29,568 nucleotides of DNA from an uncultured beta proteobacterium (GCA_903909925.1 CAIVXR010000168.1:1-29568), one strand, 5' to 3'. Counted from the stretch's first letter, positions 1 to 7,674 are shown. The notes: generated by a model not told the origin, from the letters alone. Translations and numbers: made by a program.

Positions 1-264
1 GCTATGAATGGCTACATTCTGGCAGATCGTGCAACCTGGCTGAGTTTCAAGAACCGTGGTGATTTAGTCATCCTGGTTCAAGGCGATCCTAAACTCTTTA
101 ATCAATATGGTGTGATGCTCGTCAATCCAGCCAAGTTTCCTCATGTAAAAAAAGTGGAAGGACAAGCTTTTATAGATTGGTTAGTTTCTAAGAGCGGTCA
201 AGATGTGATTGCCAGCTACCAAATTGGTGGTGAGCAGCTCTTCTTTCCAAATGCCAAGAAGTAA
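1..264 (+). CDS. tupA: Tungstate/molybdate ABC transporter substrate-binding protein, C-terminal part (TupA-like)
   Basis: This is the last 87 codons of a gene whose start lies before the window; the frame is open from base 1 and stops with TAA at 262-264. The fragment carries the ending I associate with TupA-type binding proteins of the PBP type 2 fold: a Leu/Val-rich strand followed by QGDPKLFNQYGVMLVNP, then a helix containing EGQAFIDWL, and the terminal IGGEQLFFPNA. Family members bind tungstate (sometimes molybdate) in the periplasm and deliver it to a TupBC importer. The signal peptide and most ligand-binding residues are outside the window, so oxyanion specificity cannot be judged. A strong hairpin terminator follows 10 bases after the stop, so the gene ends its transcript. 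Confidence 0.82.
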   Translation, partial: AMNGYILADRATWLSFKNRGDLVILVQGDPKLFNQYGVMLVNPAKFPHVKKVEGQAFIDWLVSKSGQDVIASYQIGGEQLFFPNAKK

Positions 265-273
265 TGGACAAAG

Positions 274-299
274 AAAAAGCCCGCTTCTGCGGGCTTTTT
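274..299. terminator. Bidirectional rho-independent terminator
   Basis: Stem GCCCGC (279-284) pairs with GCGGGC (289-294) around loop TTCT, flanked by A5 at 274-278 and T5 at 295-299. The A and T runs make it work in both directions. It serves the tupA-like gene on plus and the secreted repeat protein on minus. Confidence 0.9.
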
Positions 300-335
300 A
301 CTGGCTTCTGGCGCTTGATCAGAGCTTTTTGAGGC

Positions 336-917
336 TTACTTCTTAGGCGTCACAAAGCCAATTGCTGTGTCGTCCACAAATTCAACCATGACGTCATCAC
401 CAGCTTTAAATTTCTCAAGGCCGAGAACAGCTTGATCAACTTTTACCTTTTGCTTCTCACCACTTGGTAATGTGAAAGTCACGATACGTGTTTTTGCATC
501 GATTGTTGTGATTTTTACAGTTGCGTAAATAGTATCGGTAGTTTCCTCAAATGGCTTAGCTGAACCCTTGCCAGCGACTGTTACAGAGCGAACACCAGAA
601 ACGCTTGGCTTACTACCTTTAGCTGCTGCAGTTAAACCAACGGCAATCGCTTGGGCATGCTCAACTACAAATACATCACCTTTTTTTACTTTATCTAAAT
701 CATTGACTGATTTAGCAACATTCATTTGTGCCAAATTACCATTAGCATCTTTCAATACAACAATTCGGTTTTTCACATCAACAGAATCAACAGTAGCAGT
801 CAGCACAGCCACTTCAGCAGCCAATGGCAACATTTTCGCGGGTGCTTGAGCAAATGCAACACTTACAAAAGCGAGGTTTGCAGCTGTAAATAAACCAGTC
901 AGTAAAGATTTTTTCAA
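336..917 (-). CDS. Exported protein with two similar beta-rich repeats, function unknown
   Basis: I choose TTG at 917 as start because AGGAG sits five bases upstream and the next residues form a clean Sec signal peptide (Lys-Lys, hydrophobic stretch, cleavage near AFA-QAP). The longer frame from GTG at 968 has a Pro/His-rich start that does not look like a signal. The 193-residue product has two related segments, about residues 40-95 and 131-188. Each has the pattern TATV-(x)n-KNRIVVL / YATV-(x)n-KTRIVTF, then a short Asn/Ser-Gly turn, a V-K segment, GDxxxVE and an ending like AxAxGL/TAIGF. A Lys/Gly/Ser-rich linker separates them. This suggests an internal duplication of a small beta-domain, perhaps OB- or SH3-like. 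I recognise no named family. It is transcribed divergently from the GNAT gene and ends at the shared terminator at 274-299. Confidence 0.8.
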   Translation of the reverse strand: MKKSLLTGLFTAANLAFVSVAFAQAPAKMLPLAAEVAVLTATVDSVDVKNRIVVLKDANGNLAQMNVAKSVNDLDKVKKGDVFVVEHAQAIAVGLTAAAKGSKPSVSGVRSVTVAGKGSAKPFEETTDTIYATVKITTIDAKTRIVTFTLPSGEKQKVKVDQAVLGLEKFKAGDDVMVEFVDDTAIGFVTPKK

Positions 918-1025
918 AATAACTCCTATGTAAGTAAAGGGGTTGGGGTGAGTTCCTAACAGAACCACAAATCATTGTAACCACGACGTATGTAGTTTCC
1001 TGTGCTTATTTGGTAAATTAAGCCT

Positions 1026-1493
1026 ATGTCCCAGCCAAGCCCCGTAAATACCTTTGATGTTTCAATCAAATCCTGGCAAGAAGCCTTGAAAGAGGCTTAC
1101 TTCATACGAAAGCAGGTATTCATTGAAGAGCAAGGGGTGCCTGAGAATATGGAATTAGATGAATTTGACCCTACTGCCAAGCATGCCTTAGCTTATCAGG
1201 GTGCCCTATGTGTTGGTACCGGTCGACTCGTTCACCTAGATAATCATCATGCACAAATTGGCCGCATGGCTGTCTTAAGTGCATTCCGGAATCGGGGCAT
1301 CGGCAACGCAATCTTGAGCAGCTTGATTACTCTCGCTAAAGCAGAAGGAGTTTTAACCTTGATGCTGCATTCCCAAGTATCTGCAATTCCTTTTTATACA
1401 AAGATGGGATTTATAGCAGAAGGCCCTGTCTATGACGAAGCAGGCATTGCCCATCGTAATATGATTATGTCATTAGCAAAAATGATTGAATAA
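1026..1493 (+). CDS. GNAT family N-acetyltransferase
   Basis: A 155-residue single-domain GNAT protein, the usual family length. The N-terminal half contains FIRKQVFIEEQGVPENMELDEFD, typical of the ElaA/YjcF-like subgroup. The acetyl-CoA pyrophosphate loop is visible as FRNRGIGNAIL at residues 87-97, just after the strand IGRMAV. The C-terminal FYTKMGF motif (about 119-125) is the usual helix and strand near the active site. It should transfer an acetyl group from acetyl-CoA to an amine; the acceptor cannot be told from sequence. The start has no strong Shine-Dalgarno sequence. A YbgC-like gene begins 24 bases after its stop on the same strand, so the two are probably co-transcribed. Confidence 0.88.
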   Translation: MSQPSPVNTFDVSIKSWQEALKEAYFIRKQVFIEEQGVPENMELDEFDPTAKHALAYQGALCVGTGRLVHLDNHHAQIGRMAVLSAFRNRGIGNAILSSLITLAKAEGVLTLMLHSQVSAIPFYTKMGFIAEGPVYDEAGIAHRNMIMSLAKMIE

Positions 1494-1517
1494 CTACTAA
1501 ATAAGCGCGCATCACTT

Positions 1518-1946
1518 ATGAGCACTACCTACTCTTCTTTTCCCTATATACATCGCGTATGCTACTCTGATACCGATGCTGCTGGCCTTGTATACCATGC
1601 ACGCTATTTAGATATTTTTGAGCGCAGTCGTGCAGAATGGTTAGCCCAGTTCGACCTAAGCCCAACTAAGCTCATTAAAGACTTTCAAATATTACTTCCG
1701 GTCCGAGATCTGCAGATGGATTTTCATAAGCCTGCCTACTTAGATGATCTCCTGCAGATTGACCAAGTGATAGAGCGCCGTAGTAGAGCCCAGATCAGCG
1801 TGAGACAGACGGCCAAAAGGAAACCACCAGATGGTAATGAAACTGAAATGGAACTCATCGTGAGCGCTTTAATTAATATCGTTTGCGTTGATACCATTAC
1901 CCTCAAGCCCAAAGCACTACCTGATTGGCTCTTTTTAGCGAAATAA
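1518..1946 (+). CDS. ybgC: YbgC-like acyl-CoA thioesterase (4HBT hotdog fold)
   Basis: A 142-residue hotdog-fold thioesterase. The family signature SDTDAAGLVYHARYLDIFERSR spans residues 17-38; Asp20 is the expected catalytic acid, followed by Gly23, Val25, Tyr26, His27 and Tyr30. Relatives hydrolyse short-chain or hydroxybenzoyl acyl-CoA thioesters in the cytoplasm. In many proteobacteria ybgC leads the tol-pal operon, but here no tolQ follows; it lies between a GNAT gene and rhlE. A short inverted repeat (AGCG-N6-CGCT, 1937-1950) covers the stop codon, and a larger hairpin begins 14 bases downstream. The gene symbol is by family resemblance only. Confidence 0.85.
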   Translation: MSTTYSSFPYIHRVCYSDTDAAGLVYHARYLDIFERSRAEWLAQFDLSPTKLIKDFQILLPVRDLQMDFHKPAYLDDLLQIDQVIERRSRAQISVRQTAKRKPPDGNETEMELIVSALINIVCVDTITLKPKALPDWLFLAK

Positions 1947-1960
1947 CGCTAATGACTTAA

Positions 1961-2055
1961 AATGGGGCTCTTACTGCAAACGCTCTAGCGTAGCAGCTCA
2001 CCCCATTGGCCGGGATAGTCGTTTAATTGAATACGGGTCAATACTTTATTGGCCC
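1961..2055 (+). promoter_or_regulatory. Structured leader of rhlE: two hairpins, the second blocking the translation start region
   Basis: Hairpin 1: AATGGGG (1961-1967) pairs with CCCCATT (2001-2007); inside it CTGC (1974-1977) pairs with GCAG (1993-1996), and ACGC with GCGT around a TCTA loop (1980-1991). Hairpin 2: GGGTCAAT (2035-2042) pairs with ATTGGCCC (2048-2055, one G-U wobble) around loop ACTTT, ending two bases before the ATG at 2058. No Shine-Dalgarno sequence is visible, and no T-run follows hairpin 1, so it is not a standard terminator. The bases are seen directly. That this controls rhlE translation, for example by temperature or by the helicase itself, is inference. Confidence 0.5.
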
Positions 2056-2057
2056 CT

Positions 2058-3335
2058 ATGTTATTTACAGATCTTGGTTTATCAGAGCCCATTCTTCGCG
2101 CTATTGCTGAAGAAGGCTATACCAGCCCTACACCGATTCAAGCTAAATCGATTCCCGCAGTTCTTCAAGGCGGAGACCTCCTAGCCGCAGCACAAACTGG
2201 TACCGGCAAAACTGCTGGCTTTACGCTCCCCATCTTGCAACGCCTTAGCTCCACAAAAGCGAATGCTGGCAAGCGTCTTTTGCGCGTGTTGATTTTGACC
2301 CCCACTCGCGAACTAGCAGCCCAAGTTCAAGAGTCTGTGAAGACTTATGGCAAATATACTGGACTCAAATCGACTGTGATCTTTGGCGGCGTAGGAGCCA
2401 ACCCGCAAATTAAAGCGATTGCTGGTGGCCTAGATATTTTAGTTGCCACACCAGGACGTTTACTGGATTTGATGTCACAAAAATGTGTTTCACTTAGTAA
2501 TATTGAAATTTTGATTTTAGATGAAGCGGATCGCATGCTTGATATGGGCTTCTTGCGGGATATCAAAAAGATCTTGACAGCCCTACCAAAGCAACGACAA
2601 AACCTCTTGTTCTCTGCTACCTTCTCTACTGAGATTAAAGCCTTAGCAGATAGCCTATTAAATTGTCCAGCATTAATTGAAGTCGCTCGCAGCAATAGTA
2701 CGAATGAAGCGATTGCTCAGCTAATTCATCCAGTTGATAGAACTAAGAAACACCCTTTACTTGCCCATTTAATTAAAACTAATGACTGGAAACAAGTATT
2801 GGTCTTTACTCGCACCAAACATGGCGCTAACAAGCTTGTTACCCAATTAGAAAAAGATGGCATCACTAGTATGGCTATCCATGGCAACAAGAGTCAAACT
2901 GCAAGAACGAAGGCCTTGGCAGATTTCAAGGCAGGCAAGCTGACTGCGCTAGTAGCAACCGATATTGCTGCGCGCGGTATTGATATTGATCAACTACCCC
3001 ATGTGGTGAACTATGATCTTCCAAACGTCTCTGAAGATTATGTCCATCGCATTGGCCGAACTGGACGCGCAGGCTCTAATGGTGTCGCAGTCTCTTTAGT
3101 TTGCGTTGACGAGCATCAGATGCTCAGAGATATTGAAAAACTGATCAAACAAAAACTGCCACAAGAAGTGATCGCAGGATTTGAGCCAGATCCGCATGCC
3201 GTTGCTCAACCGATTCAGCTGCGCAGCCAACAACATCAGCAATCCAGAAAGCCTAAGGCCGCAGGCAATGGTAGCGGCTCTGCTCGCCCTCCAGCCAAGC
3301 GTGGTAGTCCTCCTAAACGCAGCTTTAATCGATAG
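2058..3335 (+). CDS. rhlE: ATP-dependent DEAD-box RNA helicase RhlE
   Basis: A 425-residue helicase with all DEAD-box motifs in order: Q motif GYTSPTPIQ (20-28), motif I AQTGTGKT (45-52), Ia PTRELAAQ (82-89), Ib TPGR (131-134), II DEAD (155-158), III SAT (186-188), IV VLVFTRT (247-253), V ATDIAARGIDID (300-311) and VI HRIGRTGR (330-337). The C-terminus is a low-complexity basic tail rich in Arg, Lys, Gly, Pro and Ser, typical of RhlE proteins. It unwinds short RNA duplexes in ribosome assembly or RNA decay. I prefer ATG 2058 to TTG 2049 because RhlE proteins begin close to the FTDLGLSEP motif. The ATG lies just behind a hairpin (2035-2055) and lacks a Shine-Dalgarno sequence, suggesting controlled translation. 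Confidence 0.93.
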   Translation: MLFTDLGLSEPILRAIAEEGYTSPTPIQAKSIPAVLQGGDLLAAAQTGTGKTAGFTLPILQRLSSTKANAGKRLLRVLILTPTRELAAQVQESVKTYGKYTGLKSTVIFGGVGANPQIKAIAGGLDILVATPGRLLDLMSQKCVSLSNIEILILDEADRMLDMGFLRDIKKILTALPKQRQNLLFSATFSTEIKALADSLLNCPALIEVARSNSTNEAIAQLIHPVDRTKKHPLLAHLIKTNDWKQVLVFTRTKHGANKLVTQLEKDGITSMAIHGNKSQTARTKALADFKAGKLTALVATDIAARGIDIDQLPHVVNYDLPNVSEDYVHRIGRTGRAGSNGVAVSLVCVDEHQMLRDIEKLIKQKLPQEVIAGFEPDPHAVAQPIQLRSQQHQQSRKPKAAGNGSGSARPPAKRGSPPKRSFNR

Positions 3336-3361
3336 AGCTCCTTCGGAGATAAAATATTTTT

Positions 3362-4423
3362 ATGACTCAATGCATTCAAACCACTGAACCACGCCTTACC
3401 TCCCTATCTCATGGCGGTGGCTGCGGCTGCAAGATTGCCCCAGGCGTTCTTTCAGAAATCCTCAAGAATGTTCCCCAATTGCCTTTTCCTAAGGAACTAC
3501 TCATTGGTATTGAAACCTCTGATGATGCTGCGGTCTACCAAATTAATGAGTCTCAAGCGATCGTAGCCACAACGGATTTCTTCATGCCCATCGTGGATGA
3601 TCCATTTGATTTTGGGAAAATTGCTGCAACGAACGCCATCAGCGATATCTATGCCATGGGTGGCTCACCCATCTTTGCATTGGCCTTAGTCGGCATGCCA
3701 ATTAAAGTTTTATCTAATCAGACCATTGCCCGCATTCTGGAAGGTGGTAGTGAAGCCTGCCGCAATGCTGGTATTCCCATTGCGGGTGGTCATACGATTG
3801 ACTCGGTTGAGCCAATTTATGGATTAGTCGCAATTGGCCTAGTAGATCCCAAGAGGATTAAGAGTAATGCCAGCGCAAAACCTGGCGATGTACTGATCTT
3901 GGGCAAGCCACTTGGCGTCGGCATTCTCTCAGCAGCCTTGAAAAAAGATTTACTGGGGCCAGATGGTTATCGAGAAATGATTTCCAACACTACCAAGCTC
4001 AACACTGCAGGGCCAGACTTAGCAAGGCTAGCTGGTGTCCATGCCTTGACGGATGTCACTGGATTTGGATTGGCTGGTCATACCCTTGAATTAGCAAGAG
4101 GCTCTCATTGCACCGCTCACATTGATTGGGACCAGGTCCCACTACTCTCTAATGTGCAGACATTAGCAGACAATGGAGTAATCACTGGCGCTTCTGATCG
4201 CAATTGGGAAAGTTACGGTTCTGATGTCAGCATTCCTGCCAACTTCACTCCGGCACAACTTGCTTTATTGACTGATCCACAAACTAGCGGAGGCTTGCTA
4301 GTTTCGTGTGCCCCTGAATGCGTGCAAGAAGTGCTAGATATTTTTAATCAACATCAATTCTTAGGCGCACGCGTCATCGGTCAGATGAGCAAGCGGCAAG
4401 AGAAACCTTTAGCGATTTCTTGA
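3362..4423 (+). CDS. selD: Selenide, water dikinase (selenophosphate synthetase)
   Basis: SelD makes selenophosphate from selenide and ATP, the selenium donor for selenocysteine and for 2-selenouridine in tRNA. The 353-residue length is normal. The catalytic loop GGGCGCK (residues 18-24) has Cys21 and Lys24 where E. coli has Cys17 and Lys20; the codon is TGC, so this is the cysteine form and not a selenoprotein. Further family motifs are TSDDAAVY (about 53-60), TTDFFMPIVDD, the glycine-rich DVTGFGLAGH and the C-terminal TDPQTSGGLLVSC. A GGAG sequence at 3345-3348 lies 13 bases before the ATG and sits in a small CTCC-TTC-GGAG hairpin. It follows rhlE by 26 bases and overlaps the converging cupin gene by 15 bases. 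No selA, selB or selU partner is in the window. Confidence 0.95.
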   Translation: MTQCIQTTEPRLTSLSHGGGCGCKIAPGVLSEILKNVPQLPFPKELLIGIETSDDAAVYQINESQAIVATTDFFMPIVDDPFDFGKIAATNAISDIYAMGGSPIFALALVGMPIKVLSNQTIARILEGGSEACRNAGIPIAGGHTIDSVEPIYGLVAIGLVDPKRIKSNASAKPGDVLILGKPLGVGILSAALKKDLLGPDGYREMISNTTKLNTAGPDLARLAGVHALTDVTGFGLAGHTLELARGSHCTAHIDWDQVPLLSNVQTLADNGVITGASDRNWESYGSDVSIPANFTPAQLALLTDPQTSGGLLVSCAPECVQEVLDIFNQHQFLGARVIGQMSKRQEKPLAIS

Positions 4424-4678
4424 AGCTAAATAGATCACTCCAGTAGGCCCATAGCTCTCTGAATGGAGCTCTTCAAATCTAAGCTCAAACACATCTCCAA
4501 TCGAGTATGTCTTACGATTGCCTTGAATTGTGATATCGATACTTCCATCGATCACTAAAGCTTTCACTGCAAATGGATGAGTGTGCTCATCTAGCGATCC
4601 ATTTGGCACTTGCTTCACCTCAACCGGGTCTGGGTAACCTTCCTGCTGCAACAGCTTAATAAACTGCGTTGTATTCAT
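4409..4678 (-). CDS. Small cupin-domain protein
   Basis: An 89-residue single cupin domain. Residues 30-50 show the first cupin motif as DEHTHPFAVKALVIDGS, with His32 and His34; the second motif includes YSIGDVFELRFEELHS with His72. The glutamate usually found four to five residues after the second His is missing (Val38-Lys39), so metal binding may rest on three His. Function is unknown; small cupins are often sensors or isomerases. The 3' end overlaps selD by 15 bases in convergent orientation. The ATG lies only 25 bases from the terminator of the upstream histone-like gene on the same strand, and no Shine-Dalgarno sequence is visible. Confidence 0.8.
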   Translation of the reverse strand: MNTTQFIKLLQQEGYPDPVEVKQVPNGSLDEHTHPFAVKALVIDGSIDITIQGNRKTYSIGDVFELRFEELHSESYGPTGVIYLASRNR

Positions 4679-4703
4679 AATGTACGGTAGTGAACAAATA
4701 AAA

Positions 4704-4729
4704 AAGCCTAGCTGATGAAGGCTAGGCTT
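4704..4729 (-). terminator. Rho-independent terminator of the Hc1-like gene
   Basis: AAGCCTAGC (4704-4712) pairs with GCTAGGCTT (4721-4729) around an 8-base loop. Read on minus, the stem is followed by a T-rich tract (complement of the A-run at 4698-4705). It lies 22 bases after the stop of the histone-like gene and just before the cupin gene. Confidence 0.85.
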
Positions 4730-4750
4730 AGGAGTGAATGTGCTTAAGAA

Positions 4751-4939
4751 TTACTTCTTAGCTTCCATTGCCTCTTTTGTTGCAGTAATTTCTTTACGAC
4801 GCTCTTTGCATGCGCCAGCAATTTCTTGCAATGCCTTACGGGCACGCGCAGCAGATGCCTTAATACCTTTTTCAATGAATTTTTCGTTTTCAGCTTTATA
4901 TGTTTCAAAAGCAGCTAACAATGTATCGTGTTGTGACAT
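4751..4939 (-). CDS. Histone H1-like DNA-binding protein, Hc1 type
   Basis: I start at ATG 4939, preceded by GGGAGA with a four-base gap; the longer frame from 4969 is not needed. The 62-residue protein is helical and highly charged. The central segment AARARKALQEIAGACKERRKEI resembles the N-terminal helix pair of bacterial Hc1 histone H1-like proteins (A-x-R-x-R repeats, then a basic RRKE patch). Such proteins bind DNA non-specifically and help compact the nucleoid. Here the long lysine-rich C-terminal tail of chlamydial Hc1 is absent; only a short EAKK end remains. It is a single-gene unit with its own terminator. The family call rests on motif resemblance only. Confidence 0.75.
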   Translation of the reverse strand: MSQHDTLLAAFETYKAENEKFIEKGIKASAARARKALQEIAGACKERRKEITATKEAMEAKK

Positions 4940-5004
4940 CTTGTCTCCCGTTATCAAATAAATATTCATACCAACAACGAAATCAGTATATCCCCATAAA
5001 AACG

Positions 5005-5024
5005 GTCAGAAATGGCCTTTTTTA
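5005..5024. terminator. Weak orphan hairpin with T-run upstream of the Bug gene
   Basis: GGTCA (5005-5009) pairs with TGGCC (5014-5018, one wobble) around GAAA and is followed by T6 at 5019-5024; an A-run precedes it. No plus-strand gene ends nearby, so it may be a leader attenuator for the Bug gene or a chance structure. Confidence 0.3.
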
Positions 5025-5098
5025 TCAGGGATAACGCTTAGAAAGGGCATTTGCTTCAAAATGATCTATTGACGGAAAACCTGACGGAGATGCCCAAA

Positions 5099-6073
5099 AT
5101 GCTCAGAAATATCCTATTTTTGCTACTTACCAGCACCCTTTCAGTATCGGCCGCCGCCCAAACTAGCGCCTGGCCATCCCCAAATAAGCCCATTACCTTT
5201 ATTAACCCCTTCCCCCCTGGTGGGGCTGTGGACGCCTTTGGGCGCCCCTTAGCCAAGCAGCTTTCTACCCAATTAAACGACTCTATCGTGGTCGATAACC
5301 GCGGCGGTGCAGGAGGTACCTTAGGTGCGGCAGTTGCAGCAAAAATGGCACCAGATGGTTACACCTGGTTACTTGGTGCGGTACATCACTCGATTGCGCC
5401 AAGCATGTATGTCAATCTGCCCTACGACATCACTAAAGACTTTGAACCGATTGCCATTATTGGCAGCGTTCCCCATGTCATCGTAGTGAACCCAACAAAG
5501 TTTCCTAAAAATGATTTGAAATCGATCATGGAGGAAATTCGTAAACACCCCGGGAAATATAACTACGCATCAACGGGTAATGGCACCTCACAGCATTTAG
5601 CAGGTGAGCTATTTAAGATGCAAAACAAATTGTTTATTACTCATATTCCTTATCGAGGTACAGGCCCTGCTCTACAAGATCTCGTGGCGGGCCAAGTCGA
5701 TATGATGTTTGATACCTTGGCAGGTGCAGCGCCTTTTATTAAGAGTGGTCAATTGATCGCAGTAGCAGTAGCGAGTAATAAACGCAGCGAAGCCTTTCCG
5801 AATGTACCAACAGCGCAAGAGCTAGGTATTAGCAACTTCGTTGTATCGAGTTGGTATGCCATGTGGGCCATCAAAGGCACCCCCAAAGATATCGTTGAAA
5901 AAATGAGTAATGAAGTTCAGATTGCTCTAGCCTCTCCTGAGATCAAAGAGCGCTGGGCGGGAATGGGGGCAAGTGTTCCCAAAATGACTCGTCCTGAACT
6001 GGCAAACTATATCAATCAAGAAATTATCCGCTGGAGTGAGGTGGTTAAAAAATCTGGTGCAAAGTTAGACTAA
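5099..6073 (+). CDS. Bug/TctC-family periplasmic solute receptor
   Basis: A 324-residue receptor of the tripartite tricarboxylate transporter family (Bug proteins), which capture carboxylates or other small solutes in the periplasm. ATG 5099 is chosen because GGAG (5086-5089) lies nine bases upstream and the residues from here give a proper signal peptide (MLRNILFLLL..., cleavage near AAAQ). Family hallmarks are the mature N-terminus with KPITFINPFPPGGAVDAFGRPLA (29-51), GYTWLLG in the first lobe, and the late motif HIPYRGTGPALQDLVAGQVDMMFD. No TctA or TctB membrane subunits are nearby. The four-domain rhodanese gene starts 11 bases after its stop, so the two are probably co-transcribed, hinting at a sulfur-containing ligand; that is inference. 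Confidence 0.92.
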   Translation: MLRNILFLLLTSTLSVSAAAQTSAWPSPNKPITFINPFPPGGAVDAFGRPLAKQLSTQLNDSIVVDNRGGAGGTLGAAVAAKMAPDGYTWLLGAVHHSIAPSMYVNLPYDITKDFEPIAIIGSVPHVIVVNPTKFPKNDLKSIMEEIRKHPGKYNYASTGNGTSQHLAGELFKMQNKLFITHIPYRGTGPALQDLVAGQVDMMFDTLAGAAPFIKSGQLIAVAVASNKRSEAFPNVPTAQELGISNFVVSSWYAMWAIKGTPKDIVEKMSNEVQIALASPEIKERWAGMGASVPKMTRPELANYINQEIIRWSEVVKKSGAKLD

Positions 6074-6084
6074 TAAGAAAGTAT

Positions 6085-7671
6085 ATGAGTATTGCAACTA
6101 AAAACTATGCGTTTGTTCGCAACAAACTTCTCAATAAAGAAGAGATTGCTTTTTTGGATGTTCGTGAGGAGGATCCGCATGCGCAAGAACATCCTCTATT
6201 TGCCGCTAATATTCCACTCTCTCGCATCGAGATAGATGCTTATGGCAAGCTCCCTAGAAAAAATGTTTCGATCGTAACGCTCGATGATGGCGGTGGTGAT
6301 GCTGAACTAGCAGCGCAGCGATTAATGAATCTTGGCTATACCGATGTCTCTGTATTTGAAGGTGGCATCCAAGGTTGGAAAAGATCTGGTGGTGAGTTAT
6401 TCAGGGACGTCAACGTTCCCAGCAAGTCTTTTGGAGAACTCGTTGAGTCTAAGCGTCATACTCCTTCTCTATCTGCTCAGGAAGTCAAGAAACTACTTGA
6501 TGACAAAGAAGATGTCGTAGTAGTGGATGTGCGGCGCTTTGATGAATACAACACCATGAGCATCCCCAGCGGTATTAGTGTTCCAGGTGCTGAACTGGTA
6601 TTACGCCTTCCTGAGCTGGCACCTAATCCAAAAACCAAAATTATTGTGAACTGTGCAGGCAGAACACGCAGCATCATTGGCACACAATCTTTAATCAATG
6701 CCGGCATTCCGAATGAAGTAAATGCACTACGTAATGGCACTATTGGTTGGACTCTTGCTGGACAAGAGCTAGACAAAGGTCAAAGTCGTCGATTTAAAGA
6801 AGTGAGTGAGAGTACAGCAAGTGAAGCTTCAAATCGCGCGCGCAGCGTTGCCGACAGAGCGAATGTGAAGCGCACTACTCTTGCCGAAATTGAGAAATGG
6901 AAATCTCAAGCAGAGCGTACCACTTACTTCTTTGATACTCGCACACCCGAAGAATATGAAGCAGGCCATCTTCCGGGCTTTCGTTCTGTACCTGGCGGTC
7001 AACTTGTACAAGAAACGGAGATGGTTGCACCTGTCCGTGGCGCACGCATTGTCTTGGCCGACCCCAGTAGCAGCGTTAGGGCCAATATGCCAGCCTCCTG
7101 GTTAGCACAAATGGCCTGGGATGTTTATGTGCTTGATGGCCTCAAGATATCTGATCTTAGTGAAACAGGTCCCTGGAAAGCCCCACTACCAACACTTCCT
7201 CAAGTTCAATTTGTGGATGCTGCTACGGTCTCACATTGGCTCAAGACTGATAGCAATACGATTGCGGTTGACTTTAGTACCCACGCCAATTATGTGAAGG
7301 GTCATATTCCAGGAAGTTGGTATGCATTGCGTTCACAACTCGCTGATGCAATCAAAAAGATTCCCCAAGTTGATCGCTACGTGCTCACTAGCACCCCAAG
7401 CCAATTGAGCTTATTTATTGCGCAAGAGTTTCAAGCTCTGAGCAAGTCTGAGGTATTGGTATTAGAAGGTGGTAATGCAGCCTGGACTGCAGCTGGACTT
7501 GAGCTCGAAACAGGACCTAGTCGTTTAGCGTCCCTGCCATTGGATCGCTACAAGCGACCTTACGAAGGCACCAGCGTAGATCCTGCTGCGATGCAAGCCT
7601 ACCTAGATTGGGAATTTGGTTTGGTAGAGCAACTAGGCAAGGATGGAACCCATCACTTCTGGGTGCTCTAA
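6085..7671 (+). CDS. Four-domain rhodanese-like protein
   Basis: A 528-residue protein with four consecutive rhodanese domains, roughly residues 5-105, 128-232, 262-365 and 373-475, then a tail without a domain I recognise. Each domain shows the usual ending with a GG/GxxGW element (EGGIQGW 92-98, RNGTIGW 216-222, EGGNAAW 461-467). Only domain 2 has a catalytic cysteine: VNCAGRTRS with Cys190. The matching loops are TLDDGGGDA in domain 1, LADPSSSV in domain 3 and TSTPSQ in domain 4, all without Cys. It therefore has at most one persulfide-forming site, the other domains being structural or binding modules. Rhodaneses move sulfane sulfur from thiosulfate or persulfides. It follows the Bug receptor by 11 bases and precedes a lipoprotein frame by three. 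Confidence 0.9.
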   Translation: MSIATKNYAFVRNKLLNKEEIAFLDVREEDPHAQEHPLFAANIPLSRIEIDAYGKLPRKNVSIVTLDDGGGDAELAAQRLMNLGYTDVSVFEGGIQGWKRSGGELFRDVNVPSKSFGELVESKRHTPSLSAQEVKKLLDDKEDVVVVDVRRFDEYNTMSIPSGISVPGAELVLRLPELAPNPKTKIIVNCAGRTRSIIGTQSLINAGIPNEVNALRNGTIGWTLAGQELDKGQSRRFKEVSESTASEASNRARSVADRANVKRTTLAEIEKWKSQAERTTYFFDTRTPEEYEAGHLPGFRSVPGGQLVQETEMVAPVRGARIVLADPSSSVRANMPASWLAQMAWDVYVLDGLKISDLSETGPWKAPLPTLPQVQFVDAATVSHWLKTDSNTIAVDFSTHANYVKGHIPGSWYALRSQLADAIKKIPQVDRYVLTSTPSQLSLFIAQEFQALSKSEVLVLEGGNAAWTAAGLELETGPSRLASLPLDRYKRPYEGTSVDPAAMQAYLDWEFGLVEQLGKDGTHHFWVL

Positions 7672-7674
7672 CTC

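Noticed and set aside
1961..2007. Possible tRNA or small structured RNA gene
   Set aside because: The fold has only 47 bases, no TTC arm or CCA-end pattern, and fits a leader hairpin better.
3181..3387. Plus-strand frame bridging the end of rhlE and the start of selD
   Set aside because: It overlaps both recognised genes in another frame and has no ribosome site or family likeness.
3422..3433. Selenocysteine form of SelD
   Set aside because: The catalytic position is TGC (Cys21), not TGA, so this is the ordinary cysteine form.
4751..4961. Plus-strand frame opposite the Hc1-like gene
   Set aside because: It has no ribosome site and no recognisable family; the minus-strand frame has both a ribosome site and a terminator.
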